Of a DNA stretch of 64,000 nt, positions 18,832 to 28,596 are shown one piece after another. The notes under the pieces were generated by a model. The model worked only from the letters and a program-made list of their open reading frames with translations. It ran no database searches and was not told where the DNA came from. Position 1 is the first letter of the stretch. Every line of letters begins with the position of its first letter. The stretch comes from Natranaerobius thermophilus JW/NM-WN-LF (GTDB lineage Bacteria > Bacillota > Natranaerobiia > Natranaerobiales > Natranaerobiaceae): positions 2,872,001 through 2,936,000 of the forward strand of contig NC_010718.1 of assembly GCF_000020005.1 (NCBI RefSeq), read 5' to 3'. The position numbers and the translations under genes were made by a program.

Positions 18832-19188
18832 TTAATCTCTTGTATGGTATCTCCCCTTGTTATCCTTTTTTTTATTGGCTTCAGTCTGCTCCCTGCTTTT
18901 CTCTTCTGTAACCATCTTATCGTAATCGCGTTTAAAGTTTTCCAGCTTTTTACTTCTCTCCTCTTCTTCACGAGATTTATACTGGATGCGGCCTGCTCGT
19001 ATCCACTTTTTTATGTACTTTTTAGCTACTCCTGTCTCTTCTACTACTTTGTCTAAAGAGTTTTCAGGATTTTCACCAATATAGTCTTTTACAATGTCAA
19101 AAAACCGTTCTGCACACTGCTCACATAAAATGGGATTGGCGGCATTAAATAATTCTTGCTCACACTTTTCGCAAAATCTTTCGTCCAT
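18832..19188 (-). CDS. Zinc-ribbon/helix-turn-helix protein, YvyF-like
   Basis: A 118-residue protein. Two CxxC pairs at the N-terminus (CEKCEQ and CEQCAE) should bind zinc. NSLDKVVEETGVAKKYIKKWIRAGRI looks like a helix-turn-helix, and the C-terminal third is a charged coiled region. This layout matches the flagellar operon protein YvyF/TIGR03826, which in Bacillus lies beside flgM. No flagellar genes lie nearby, so the link to motility is only by family. ATG at 19188 follows AAAGGGG. Confidence 0.7.
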   Translation of the reverse strand: MDERFCEKCEQELFNAANPILCEQCAERFFDIVKDYIGENPENSLDKVVEETGVAKKYIKKWIRAGRIQYKSREEEERSKKLENFKRDYDKMVTEEKSREQTEANKKKDNKGRYHTRD

Positions 19189-19256
19189 ATTATTAACCCC
19201 TTTACATAGAGAATAATTTCTTCTTACTTATTAGTATAAATGAAATTTGCAATTAA

Positions 19257-19300
19257 AAAAACTTGCCGGTAGACCCATTTTGGGTTACCGGCAAGTTTGT
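19257..19300 (-). terminator. Terminator of the FMN-binding protein gene
   Basis: ACTTGCCGGTAGACCC and GGGTTACCGGCAAGT pair; on the minus strand a run of seven T follows. It lies 50 bases beyond the gene end. Confidence 0.85.
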
Positions 19301-19353
19301 CTTTGTTATTTCAATTCATACAACCGAGATTGTTTCTACTATACCTATTAGTT

Positions 19354-21531
19354 TTAGTATCTTCCGGATTTCCTCAAGGCATCTTGTACGGCGTCCATCC
19401 ATCGCTCCGCGCTACCGGTAGCTTCAGTGTAGGTATCAACTTCTGCTGAATCCTTTTCTTCAAACCATTCTGGCATAATTTCCTTGGCTTCATGGAATTC
19501 TTCCCAGTCATAATCCTCATCTTTGATGGAGTATTCTCCGTCATCTTTTTGAACTTCTTCTAAGGTAACATCTTGAATATCATCACCAATAATTTCTACC
19601 CAGGCCAAGTTCCAGCCACCTCGAGCACTCACAGGGGACATTCCCATGAAAGTGCCATCATAAGGACCTTCGGATAGAGCTTTATCAACTGCATCTATAG
19701 CTTTTTCTGAAGTTCCAGTTGCACCTGAGATAGTATCGACTTCATCTAAGTCATCTGCAGCTTTAATTCTCTCAATCATTTCATCTAGCATAGCCTGTAA
19801 ACTATCGTATTCTTCAGGATAATTATCTCTTATATCAGCCCAATTTTCTACATCGTATTCATAATCTCGATCTTTTCGCAGTCCTTTGTTATCGTATTCG
19901 GTTAAGCTTATGTCTATAATTTCATCTCCGTCTTTAACTATATCTGCTTTCACAAATCCATTTTCATTGGCTTCAGAATAACCAATTTCTCGATCGTAAA
20001 CTCCTGCGTTAGCTAGAGCGCGATCCACTGCCTGCTTCCAGGATTCAACACTACCAGTTGCTTCAGTAACCCCGTCTACATCTGTTGAGTCTGCTTCTGC
20101 AAACCTTTCAGGCATAACTTCTTTTGCTTCATGGAACTCATCCCATGGATATTCATCATCTTTGAGCTCAGCTTCTTCGATTGGGGTATAAGCATCGTCA
20201 CGTCCAGCTTCTTCTAGCTCAACTTCTTTAATTTCGCCGTCTTCAACAGTTACAATAGCAATTCCCCAGCTGCGAGCTCCAATGTCGGATACTCCCATGA
20301 ATGTACCGTCAAAGGGCCCTGTTTCTCCTTTAGCAATGTCAATTGCTCTGTCAACTGCTTCAATAGCTTTTTCTGCAGTTCCAGTAGCTCCTGTAATAAT
20401 ATCTACATCAGCTGAGTTAGTTGCTTTCATGTCTTCAGCTAAGTCGTCAAGCATTGCCTGCAAGCTGTCATACTCTTCAGGATAATTATCTCTGACTTCG
20501 GCCCAATTATCTACATCGTACCAATAATCTAGTTCTTTTCTAAGACCCATATCATCATGCTCTACCAAGTCAATATCAACTATATAGCCATCTTCGAAAG
20601 TCACTTCCGCGGTTGTGAAACCACGACCTTCTTCTGATGCAGCTCTATAAGTACCATCTTCTACATCCAAAGGTTCAGCTTCCGGTTCTTCGGAAACCTC
20701 GGGTTCCTCTGCTTCCTCGGGAACTTCTGGTTCTTCCGCTACTGGCTCCAAGGTATCATATAAGTTTATTTCACCAGCTTCCCATGTCACATAATACTTT
20801 AATTCTTCAAATACTGCTCTTACCGGAGTATAATTGGTTCCGTCGATATTTTTAACATCTACCGGCATAGTTACAGCTTCGCCATCAACGTAAAGTTGAT
20901 CACTGTCAGCTTCTAGCTCTAAAGTAGGTCTATTTTCGTAAGTAATTACAACCTTTTGTTCTTGAGCATCCCATTCTACACTACCTTCAGTCACTTTTTC
21001 CACAGTGTTGACAGGCATTAAGCTATTACCTTCTTCAATTAGGCCTGTAACTGTTTCGGTAGTTTTCCCTGAAATAGTTAGCTCTACATCAGGAGTAGGC
21101 TCAGAAGGTGCAGGTTCTTCCTCTACTACTTCCTCTTCAGCTTCATCTTCTTCAGGCTGTGCATCCTCTTCCGGCTGTTCTTCTACTTCCTCACCAGCCA
21201 AAGCATTTTTCACAGCTTCCAAAATACCTTCACTTGATGCTGTAGCACCAGATACAACATCGACTTGGGTGCTTTGGGCTTCAACAATCCTGTCTAGCAC
21301 CTCTTCCGCATCCTCAAAGTAATCTGGAGTATCATCGTGTTCAACAACTTCTACACTTGTAATTTGACCATCAGAAACTACCACATCTACTGTGATGTCA
21401 TCATTGAATCCGCTGCCAGTCCCCCTGTAATCACCATCTGGAATGTTTTCGACATTAATGTCTTCAGACGCCATAGTCCATGAAAAACTAAATAACATAA
21501 CTAGGACTGTTAAGATAGCAAGTTTCTTCAC
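19354..21531 (-). CDS. Secreted multi-domain FMN-binding protein
   Basis: A very acidic 725-residue secreted protein. Order: signal peptide (1-21), FMN-binding domain 1 (about 28-113, SGATAS at 94), an acidic linker, a copper-amine-oxidase-N-like stalk domain (about 150-258), a second acidic linker, then four more FMN-type domains (about 288-402, 405-510, 511-622, 623-725). The flavinylation motif is intact in domains 1, 2 (TGATGT at 380) and 4 (SGATGT at 602), but domains 3 and 5 read TEATGS, with glutamate in place of glycine. Domains 2-3 and 4-5 are a clear tandem duplication, sharing RDNYPEEYDSLQAMLD. It probably carries electrons outside the membrane to an unknown acceptor, with flavin attached by an ApbE-type enzyme not seen here. 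GTG start follows AAAGGAGG. Confidence 0.82.
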   Translation of the reverse strand: MKKLAILTVLVMLFSFSWTMASEDINVENIPDGDYRGTGSGFNDDITVDVVVSDGQITSVEVVEHDDTPDYFEDAEEVLDRIVEAQSTQVDVVSGATASSEGILEAVKNALAGEEVEEQPEEDAQPEEDEAEEEVVEEEPAPSEPTPDVELTISGKTTETVTGLIEEGNSLMPVNTVEKVTEGSVEWDAQEQKVVITYENRPTLELEADSDQLYVDGEAVTMPVDVKNIDGTNYTPVRAVFEELKYYVTWEAGEINLYDTLEPVAEEPEVPEEAEEPEVSEEPEAEPLDVEDGTYRAASEEGRGFTTAEVTFEDGYIVDIDLVEHDDMGLRKELDYWYDVDNWAEVRDNYPEEYDSLQAMLDDLAEDMKATNSADVDIITGATGTAEKAIEAVDRAIDIAKGETGPFDGTFMGVSDIGARSWGIAIVTVEDGEIKEVELEEAGRDDAYTPIEEAELKDDEYPWDEFHEAKEVMPERFAEADSTDVDGVTEATGSVESWKQAVDRALANAGVYDREIGYSEANENGFVKADIVKDGDEIIDISLTEYDNKGLRKDRDYEYDVENWADIRDNYPEEYDSLQAMLDEMIERIKAADDLDEVDTISGATGTSEKAIDAVDKALSEGPYDGTFMGMSPVSARGGWNLAWVEIIGDDIQDVTLEEVQKDDGEYSIKDEDYDWEEFHEAKEIMPEWFEEKDSAEVDTYTEATGSAERWMDAVQDALRKSGRY

Positions 21532-21739
21532 CGTTACAACCTCCTTTTATATTTTAAATATTATTTTAAAAAGTGAATCAAATCACCCTATATATATTAT
21601 TTATATTTCAATCAAAAAAATCCTTCCATTATATGAATATTTTTCTAGTTAAAGAGTAAAATTAAATTTGGTGAAAGGTGTCAAAAATAGTATGATAGGG
21701 ACATTAAAATGCAAAAATAAAAATGTACTACTGCCGATA

Positions 21740-21768
21740 TTGACATGGGAAGGATATTGTTTTATGAT
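21740..21768 (+). promoter_or_regulatory. Sigma-A promoter of ferritin
   Basis: TTGACA (21740-21745), a 17-base spacer, and TATGAT (21763-21768), 43 bases before the start codon. Confidence 0.85.
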
Positions 21769-21810
21769 ATTAATAATAATTATTATTTAAATATTTGGAG
21801 GTGTAAATTA

Positions 21811-22317
21811 ATGATCCCTGAAAACGTATTACAAAAGTTAAATGAACAGATTAAACATGAGTTCTTTTCTGCTCAATATTATCTGGCTATGGCTGCTTAC
21901 TGTAAAGAACAAGACCTTGATGGTTTTGCCAACTTTTTTATAGTGCAGGCTGAAGAAGAACGATACCATGCGATGAAGTTTTTTAATTTTATTGATGAAT
22001 TGGGAGAAACTCCTATCATTACAGGATTTGAAGATCCTAAAAGAGATTTTAAATCCCTAGAAGAAGTATTTGAATTATCTCTAGAACACGAACAACACGT
22101 TACCCATTTGATAAATTCAATTATGGAAATAGCACAACAGGAAAAACATTACCCAACTGTTAGCTTTTTAAACTGGTTTATTGATGAACAGGTTGAAGAA
22201 GAAACGACTATGGATAATTTATTGAGTAAAGTCAAGAGAATTGGTGAAAGTGGACCAGGAATTATCATGCTAGACAAAGAACTTGCGGAAAGAAGTTTTA
22301 CACCTGAAGAAGAGTAG
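21811..22317 (+). CDS. ftnA: Ferritin
   Basis: A 168-residue non-haem ferritin that stores iron. The four-helix pattern is complete, with ferroxidase-centre ligands visible in NEQIKHEFFSAQYY, in EEERYHAMKFF and in FIDEQVEEE. The ATG at 21811 follows GGAGG by seven bases; a longer frame from 21745 contains the promoter -10 region and is not real. A strong sigma-A promoter and a downstream terminator make it a single-gene unit. Confidence 0.93.
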   Translation: MIPENVLQKLNEQIKHEFFSAQYYLAMAAYCKEQDLDGFANFFIVQAEEERYHAMKFFNFIDELGETPIITGFEDPKRDFKSLEEVFELSLEHEQHVTHLINSIMEIAQQEKHYPTVSFLNWFIDEQVEEETTMDNLLSKVKRIGESGPGIIMLDKELAERSFTPEEE

Positions 22318-22344
22318 CTCAGAAAATTAATATTCTACATAAAG

Positions 22345-22404
22345 GGACCACCCCTAGCCTATATTACAAGTCTTTGACGGCACAGGTTAGGGTGGTCCTG
22401 TTTT
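22345..22404 (+). terminator. Terminator of ferritin
   Basis: GGACCACCCCTAGCCT pairs with AGGTTAGGGTGGTCC around a large loop, followed by TGTTTT. It may also work for the convergent gene. Confidence 0.75.
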
Positions 22405-22419
22405 CGCATTAATCTGAGA

Positions 22420-23250
22420 TTATAAGTTTTTAGCAAATTCTACCAATTTATTTGACATTGTTTCTATGTTTTTAATTTCTTCAGTAATGGATTGTAGCTC
22501 GTGAGCTTGCTGATTTGAAATATTTTCTATGTTTTGAACTCCTGTGCTTACATTCTGTTCATTTTCTTTTAAAGTACTTAAGATCTCTTCAATTTTCTTT
22601 AAAGATTCTTTGCTGTTATCTGCTAGTTTTCTAATTTCTTCTGCTACTACCATAAAGCCACGGCCTTTTTCTCCTAATCGAGTAGCTTCTATGGCTGCAT
22701 TGAGTCCTAAAAGGTTAGTTTGATTAGTAACTCCTTGTACGGTATTTAAAATTTCATCAGTTTCACTTACTTTGGTATTCAACACTTGAACTTGATCGGA
22801 TAATTCATTTCCTGTAGAAGCAAGCTCTTCTGATTCACCAGAGATAGTTTCTGCTGATTCCATAATTTTACTAACAGCTTCAGACAAGTGATTGGCCATC
22901 TCGTAAACTTGATTCTGTCTTTCTAGGCTTTTAGTAAATGCTAAACTACCTACTACATTGGAGTTTTCATCCTTCAAAGGTACTGCAGAGCTAACATAGG
23001 GAAACCCAAATTTCTCACTATCAAAGTGTTGAACCACATGCTTCCCTTGTTTCATGGCCTGATATAGTCCAGTCTTTTCCGGAACAGGATCACCTTTTGC
23101 ACAACCGTGATCAATACTTTCACCAGGATAATAAGCTAAAAAAGTATTATTCTCAGCTTCCACCAGGCTCACTGCCATATCATCTACCATAGCTTGTTTA
23201 ATGTAGGGGGCAGCATGTTCCATGTATTCTAAAATATTGTTCCCTTGCAT
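22420..23250 (-). CDS. Soluble chemotaxis-type signalling protein
   Basis: A 276-residue protein without membrane segments. The N-terminal 125 residues form a small sensor-like domain ([17 protein letters not shown], then [20 protein letters not shown]) of a type I cannot name. The C-terminal part is a short MCP signalling coiled coil with the hairpin tip [24 protein letters not shown], which normally contacts CheW and CheA. It resembles short soluble receptors such as YfmS of Bacillus. ATG follows GGAGGAG. No other chemotaxis gene lies nearby. Confidence 0.82.
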   Translation of the reverse strand: MQGNNILEYMEHAAPYIKQAMVDDMAVSLVEAENNTFLAYYPGESIDHGCAKGDPVPEKTGLYQAMKQGKHVVQHFDSEKFGFPYVSSAVPLKDENSNVVGSLAFTKSLERQNQVYEMANHLSEAVSKIMESAETISGESEELASTGNELSDQVQVLNTKVSETDEILNTVQGVTNQTNLLGLNAAIEATRLGEKGRGFMVVAEEIRKLADNSKESLKKIEEILSTLKENEQNVSTGVQNIENISNQQAHELQSITEEIKNIETMSNKLVEFAKNL

Positions 23251-23393
23251 ATTATTACTCCTCCTTTATTTTAATGTGTATTATTGGTTTCATTTGGTTT
23301 CATTGGCAAAATAGTCCATTAACGTATAATAGTTCTATTTTAAAATTTAAAATCCTTCAAATCATTAATATTTAAAATATCTAAATTAAAAAA

Positions 23394-23421
23394 GATGAGC
23401 CGTGAAATACTACGGCTCATC
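23394..23421 (-). terminator. Terminator of the ribose operon
   Basis: GATGAGCCGT and ACGGCTCATC form a perfect ten-base stem; the minus strand continues with TTTTTT. It lies just beyond rbsB. Confidence 0.88.
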
Positions 23422-23442
23422 CAAACAACATATCTATTAAAT

Positions 23443-24363
23443 TTATTCAGTTACTAGTTCAAGGTCAACTGGAATATATTCTTCTATCTCTTCATCTTCC
23501 AAATAATCAGCAGCACTTTCTACTCCCAAGGAACCGATCAGTGCTGGCTGCTGGGCTACAGTGGCTGCCATACTACCTTCAGATACTGCTTCTCGAGCAT
23601 CGTCAGTAGCATCAAAACCGACTACCATTATATCTCTGCCAGAACTTTCAATGGCCTGAAGTGCACCAAGAGCCATTTCATCGTTATGGGCAAAAACAGC
23701 GTCAATTTCCTCTTCAGCTTCTAAGATGTTTTCCATAACACTTAGTCCTTCTTGGCGGTCAAAGTTAGCCGTTTGGGAAGCGATCACGTCGATATCAGTA
23801 CCTTCTACTGCATTATGGAAACCTTCTCCTCTGTCTCTGGCAGCGGAGGCACCAGGAACTCCTTCAAGTTCTACTACTTTTCCTTCTCCACCTAGCTCGT
23901 CTACAATAAATTCACCGGCCATTTCTCCACCTGCTACATTATCGGAAGCTACGTGAGATAAAACTTCGCCACCTTCTGCACTTCTGTCAAGAGTGATTAC
24001 AGGAATATCTGCATCATTAGCCATTGAAACAGCGCTTTCTACTGCATCACTATCCACAGGATTAATAAGAATCACGGAGACTTCTTGCTGTACCAAGTCT
24101 TCCACATTGGAAAGTTCTTGAGAAGAGTCATCTTGTGAATCAAGTACTACCAAGTCGTAACCTAAATCTTCAGCTGCTTCCTTAGCACCTTCTTCTAAGG
24201 TAACAAAGAAAGGATTGTTCAGTGTGGAAATTGCCAGTCCAATAGTTCCACCTTCTGCTTCACCTTCTTCGTCTGTAGGAGCTTCTTCACCACATCCTGC
24301 CATTACACCCAAAAGCAGAACTAGAATACCTCCTACTGCTAACAGTTTTTTAAGACTACTCAT
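23443..24363 (-). CDS. rbsB: Ribose ABC transporter substrate-binding lipoprotein
   Basis: A 306-residue periplasmic-binding-protein-like lipoprotein. The lipobox ends at VMAGC (Cys24). The type 1 sugar-binding fold shows IGLAISTLNNPFFVTL, then SQDDSSQELSNVEDL, then FAHNDEMALGALQAI and VGFDATDD, the ribose-binding landmarks. It is the last gene of rbsK-D-A-C-B. The protein is acidic, suiting exposure to salt. ATG follows GAGGGGG. Confidence 0.92.
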   Translation of the reverse strand: MSSLKKLLAVGGILVLLLGVMAGCGEEAPTDEEGEAEGGTIGLAISTLNNPFFVTLEEGAKEAAEDLGYDLVVLDSQDDSSQELSNVEDLVQQEVSVILINPVDSDAVESAVSMANDADIPVITLDRSAEGGEVLSHVASDNVAGGEMAGEFIVDELGGEGKVVELEGVPGASAARDRGEGFHNAVEGTDIDVIASQTANFDRQEGLSVMENILEAEEEIDAVFAHNDEMALGALQAIESSGRDIMVVGFDATDDAREAVSEGSMAATVAQQPALIGSLGVESAADYLEDEEIEEYIPVDLELVTE

Positions 24364-24452
24364 TTAAACATACCCCCTCAAATATTTTAATTTTTTTATA
24401 AAGAAGCTGATTAGATTTGATTGGATTGAATTAATGGATTGAATTGATTGGA

Positions 24453-25430
24453 TTAATCAGCTTTCTTCCTATCTAAGAGCACTGCTACCAAGATAACAGC
24501 ACCTCTTACAACTAGCTGGTAATAAGAAGAAACATTTAATAGGTTTAGTCCATTGTTTAAAACACCGATTATGGTAGCACCTATAAAAGTGCCAAAAACG
24601 CTTCCTATACCGCCGGCAAGACTGGTACCGCCAATGACAACAGCGGCAATGGCATCCAGTTCAGCTCCGTCTCCGGCTGTAGGAGGAGCAGAGCCCAACC
24701 TGGAAATGATAATCATGGCGCTGAGGGCGGCAGTAAAACCAGACAAGGTATAGGCAAATAATTTAATTCTATCGGTGTTAATTCCAGTCAGTTTAGCTGC
24801 TTCTTCGTTACTACCAGTAGCGTAAATATATCTTCCAGTCCTGGTCTGAGTCAGGATATAATATGCTACAATAAATATGATAAGGGTTAATATCACGGGT
24901 ACCGGTACTGCTCCCACCATACCACGGCCTATAAAATGAAAACCTTCTCCTAGACCGCTAAGAGGACGACCATCGCTGACTACCAGTGCCCCACCCCTGG
25001 CCATAGTCATCATGGCAAGGGTTGCAATAAAGGGCGGCACTTTACCTTTGGTGATTACTATACCGTTAAAAAAGCCTAGGGCACTTCCTGCTACCAAGCC
25101 AACAAAGATGGCCATAGGAGCCGGTAGTCCCATTTCGGCCGCAGTAGCTGCACTCACCCCTGAAAAGGCCAGGACTGAGCCTACAGATAGATCAATGCCC
25201 CCTGTTAAAATAACAAAAGTCAAACCTACAGCCATGATGGCATTTAATGAAGTTTGTCTTAGGACATTAAATAAGTTACTAACGGTTAGAAATCTGGGAG
25301 TCAGTATTGCCAGGACCACACATATTAATATAAGTCCAATAACTGATTGAAGTTTTAATAAGTTCTTTTTCCAATCGTCTTTTTTAAAATTCTCTATCAT
25401 CTCAGAGACTTTTGCATTAATGGCATTCAC
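24453..25430 (-). CDS. rbsC: Ribose ABC transporter permease
   Basis: A 325-residue permease with about 8-10 helices. The family stretch VGLTFVILTGGIDLSVGSV and the later LDAIAAVVIGGTSLAGG are diagnostic for RbsC/XylH-type permeases. GTG start at 25430 behind AGGAGGG. It lies between rbsA and rbsB on the minus strand; the 85-base gap before it contains short repeats but no clear terminator. Confidence 0.93.
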   Translation of the reverse strand: MNAINAKVSEMIENFKKDDWKKNLLKLQSVIGLILICVVLAILTPRFLTVSNLFNVLRQTSLNAIMAVGLTFVILTGGIDLSVGSVLAFSGVSAATAAEMGLPAPMAIFVGLVAGSALGFFNGIVITKGKVPPFIATLAMMTMARGGALVVSDGRPLSGLGEGFHFIGRGMVGAVPVPVILTLIIFIVAYYILTQTRTGRYIYATGSNEEAAKLTGINTDRIKLFAYTLSGFTAALSAMIIISRLGSAPPTAGDGAELDAIAAVVIGGTSLAGGIGSVFGTFIGATIIGVLNNGLNLLNVSSYYQLVVRGAVILVAVLLDRKKAD

Positions 25431-25515
25431 ATAATCCCTCCTAGATGCTTCGCTGCAGTTGTTACAAGCAGGGACTTGCTTATAAACACTTCACTGCAGG
25501 TGGTTAGTTTTGCTA

Positions 25516-27003
25516 CTAACTGTTTACTGCCCGTTCCATAATTTGCTCCTGATTCACATTTTCATGGCTAAACTCTCCCGTTATTCTACCTTTGTGCATT
25601 ACCATAACTCTATCGCTAATCCCCATTATTTCAGGAAGTTCAGAAGAAACCATGATAATGGCCACATTTTTCTGTTTTAGTTCGTTAATTAGATTATAAA
25701 GTTCCACTTTTGCCCCTACATCTACACCTCGGGTGGGTTCGTCCAAAATTAGTACTCTGGGATTGGTCATTAGCCACTTGGCGAAGACAAGTTTCTGCTG
25801 ATTACCTCCGCTCAAATTCTTAACCTTTTGAGCAATATGAGGAGTTTTGACAGTCAACCTATCGATATATTCCTCAACTTTTTCTTTTTCACGACCTTTG
25901 TTGATTCTTCCTAAATTTGAGGTGAAAGAGTTTAATGATGCCAGGGTCATATTTTTGTAGACTTCGTGTTCTAAGAACAATCCTTCGGATTTTCTGTTTT
26001 CCGACAGATAAACGATCCCCTTTTCAATGGCATCCTTGGGGGAATTTATCTTAATAGGTTGGCCGTCTAGCAAAATTTCACCCTGAATGGGATGAGCACC
26101 AAAGATAGTTTTGCAGAGTTCAGTACGTCCTGCTCCCATTAGACCAAAAATCCCCAACACTTCACCCTGTTTTGCCATCAAATCCACATTGTAAATTAGT
26201 CCTGGTGAACTGACATCTTTAAGTTCCAAGACCACATCACCGGTTTGAGGTGCAACCCAGGGGAATTTTTCTTTTAAATCCCGGCCGACCATCATTTTGA
26301 TTAGATCTTCCGTATTAGTCTCTGTTATATCTTTGGTACCGACATGAGTTCCGTCCCTTAATACCTGAACTCTATCGGAAATCTGAAATATTTCTTCCAG
26401 TTTATGGCTGATATATATGATTCCTTTCCCGGACTCTCTTAAAGAGTTGATAACTTGAAAAAGAACCTCTATTTCTTGAGGTGTGAGAGCATCTGTAGGC
26501 TCGTCCATAATGATGATCTTGCAGTTCATTGATAGTATTCGGGCTATTTCTACCATCTGTTGAATACCGATGCTAAAGTCTTTGACAGGACGAGTCAGGT
26601 CTATATCTTCAACTCCCAGTTGGACAAGGAGTTTTCTACTCTCTTCATTCATATAGTGCCAGTCAATTTTTCCGGTTATGGGATGGGTTTTTTCCCTGCC
26701 TAAAAAAATATTTTCTCTCACTGATAAGTTGGGAACCAAACTTAATTCCTGATGAATGATCCCAATTCCGTGATCAGTGGCTTTTTGAGGGGACTCTATG
26801 GCAACTTGCTTACCTTCTACTTCCAGCATTCCTTCATCTTCACCGTAAACACCACTGAGAATTTTCATTAAGGTAGATTTACCGGCACCGTTTTCTCCTA
26901 AGAGGGCCAGGACTTCTCCAGCTTCAAGGTCCAGGTCAACATCATCAAGGGCCCTAACACCTGGAAAAGTTTTGGTTATTCCCTTCATTTTTAGTAATGT
27001 CAT
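25516..27003 (-). CDS. rbsA: Ribose ABC transporter ATP-binding protein
   Basis: A 495-residue double ATPase subunit. Domain 1 has Walker A GENGAGKST near residue 36 and DEPTDALT. Domain 2 has the degenerate loop GLMGAGRTE, as is normal for the second half of RbsA-type proteins, then LSGGNQQK and DEPTRGVDVGAK. The ATG overlaps the rbsD stop codon in TAATG, so the two are translationally coupled. Confidence 0.94.
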   Translation of the reverse strand: MTLLKMKGITKTFPGVRALDDVDLDLEAGEVLALLGENGAGKSTLMKILSGVYGEDEGMLEVEGKQVAIESPQKATDHGIGIIHQELSLVPNLSVRENIFLGREKTHPITGKIDWHYMNEESRKLLVQLGVEDIDLTRPVKDFSIGIQQMVEIARILSMNCKIIIMDEPTDALTPQEIEVLFQVINSLRESGKGIIYISHKLEEIFQISDRVQVLRDGTHVGTKDITETNTEDLIKMMVGRDLKEKFPWVAPQTGDVVLELKDVSSPGLIYNVDLMAKQGEVLGIFGLMGAGRTELCKTIFGAHPIQGEILLDGQPIKINSPKDAIEKGIVYLSENRKSEGLFLEHEVYKNMTLASLNSFTSNLGRINKGREKEKVEEYIDRLTVKTPHIAQKVKNLSGGNQQKLVFAKWLMTNPRVLILDEPTRGVDVGAKVELYNLINELKQKNVAIIMVSSELPEIMGISDRVMVMHKGRITGEFSHENVNQEQIMERAVNS

Positions 27004-27410
27004 TAAAACACCACTCCGGATTTTAAAATAATATTAGAAAAAGGTGTACATTCACCGGTTCTGACAACTGCTTTTGTGTTTGAAACCTCTTTTTTAAAGC
27101 TTTCATGGTCAATTTCTGTTATTTGAATATCAGGATTGTACTGTTTTAATAAGTCCACAATTTTATGATAAGTTTGTGGGCTCACTTCTCTCGTTTCAGT
27201 AGTCAGTACCACTGCTTCAACCTGTAACTCGGAAAGTACCGTTTCTAGTGTTTCCATAAAAGCTGGTACCCCTTCCTTAAGGGCCAGGTCTATCCGTTCT
27301 GATTCTTGGGGGATGGGAGGTCCAGCATCGGAAATAGTCAATCCGTCAGTATGGCCCATTTGAGAAGTAACTCGGGAAATTTCGCTATTCAGCAAAGTTG
27401 TTTTTTTCAT
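27003..27410 (-). CDS. rbsD: D-ribose pyranase
   Basis: The 135-residue enzyme converts beta-pyranose to furanose ribose ahead of the kinase. The N-terminus [21 protein letters not shown] contains the conserved His20-type residue, followed by DAGPPIP. It starts right after rbsK (AAGGGGAACTGTAA then ATG) and its stop overlaps the rbsA start. Confidence 0.93.
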
Positions 27411-28454
27411 TTACAGTTCCCCTTTCTTCAGGAAGGTATCTACCTGATGAGAATAGGGTAATGAGCTTTGTGCTCCTTCTTTGGTCACTGTGATAGCCGC
27501 TACGGCTGAAGCATATTTGAGGGCGTTTTCTATGCTTTGTCCCTGTCCCAAAGCAATTGCCAAGGCTGCTGTAAAGCTATCACCTGCTGCTGTGGTATCT
27601 ACAGCTTTAACCGAAAAGCTGTCAACAAAGGTGGCCTCTTGAGGGTTTTGAGAGTCTTGAGTGCCGTGAGTACCGCGAGTTCCGTAAGTACCGCGAGTAC
27701 CGTGATTGCAGTGTGTGTTATGATGTCCATGAGTGCCTTGTTGACCCATGTTCTTGTCCACATGAAAGGCCCCTTCTGAGCCCAGAGTGACAACTACCTG
27801 ATCCACACCCAAGTCAGTCAGATGCCTGGCGGCAGCTATCTGTTCCTCCCTAGTTTCTGTGGTCATACCTGATATGACAGATAGTTCAGTTTCATTGGGA
27901 GTTAACAAGTGGACACGTTTTAATAGGTTTTGGGACAGTTCCTGGCCAGGTGCTGGATTTAAGATAACCTTGGTCCCTAAACTGTCAGCTAACTCAGCCG
28001 TGGCCTCTACTACTTCTAGGGGAGTCTCCAACTGCATCAGCAAATATTCTGAATTTTGGATCAATTCCTTATGCTGTGGCACCCAAGATGTTTTCAGTTC
28101 ACCATTGGCGCCTGGATATACAAGAATGGTGTTTTTACCCTGTTGATCGACTGTGATAAAGGCATTTCCTGTAGGAGTGTCAGCTAGGCACTGAACTCCT
28201 GTTGTATCAATCTGTTCTTGTTCCAAGTTTCTTAGTAGATTATTACCCAAATCATCGTCTCCTACTGCACCGATCATGTTCACCTGGCCTCCCAACCGTG
28301 CCAGGGCAACAGCTTGATTGGCGCCTTTTCCGCCGGGAAAAGTAGAAAAATTTTGGGCTAGGAGTGTTTCGCCTTCCTGGGGAAGCCTGGGGACAGACAA
28401 TACGAAGTCCATATTTAAGCTTCCCATAACTGTAAATTTTACAGACAATAGCAT
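27411..28454 (-). CDS. rbsK: Ribokinase with a repetitive His/Gly/Thr insertion
   Basis: A 347-residue PfkB-family kinase making ribose 5-phosphate. [37 protein letters not shown] and the catalytic DTTAAGDSF are intact. Between [14 protein letters not shown] and [15 protein letters not shown] lies an unusual stretch of about 40 residues (about 233-274), with five 9-base repeats coding HGT/RGT/YGT units. In ordinary ribokinases this loop is much shorter. The start is unclear: ATG at 28454 is too close to the GGGGGG site, and the TTG two codons later is better spaced. Confidence 0.9.
27635..27757 (-). repeat. In-frame tandem repeat inside rbsK
   Basis: Between 27661 and 27705 five consecutive 9-base units follow the pattern GT(A/G/T)CCG(T/C)(G/A)A on the plus strand. 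Flanking sequence continues with weaker, related units rich in His, Gly, Thr and Asn codons. The frame of the kinase is kept. Confidence 0.8.
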
Positions 28455-28510
28455 TACCCCCCTGCCTTACTATATTCAAAACCCTTGCTTAATTTGTTTA
28501 TTTTTTGGAT

Positions 28511-28535
28511 GTATAAAAGTTGAATGTTGATAACT
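28511..28535. repeat. Half copy of the dispersed repeat
   Basis: GTATAAAAGTTGAATGTTGA matches the left arm of the full copies. It lies between rbsR and rbsK and has no right arm. Confidence 0.5.
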
Positions 28536-28596
28536 TATTTCCAGATTTCTGGGCCTCACTGGCCGAAGTCTATTCCTTATTTAATCTTAATCCATA

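Noticed and set aside
20282-21322. Plus-strand frames across the FMN-binding protein gene
   Set aside because: They are complements of acidic, repetitive codons in the real gene and have no ribosome sites.
27537-27793. Additional frames in both directions over the rbsK repeat
   Set aside because: They arise because the 9-base repeat is free of stops in several frames; no start signals are present.
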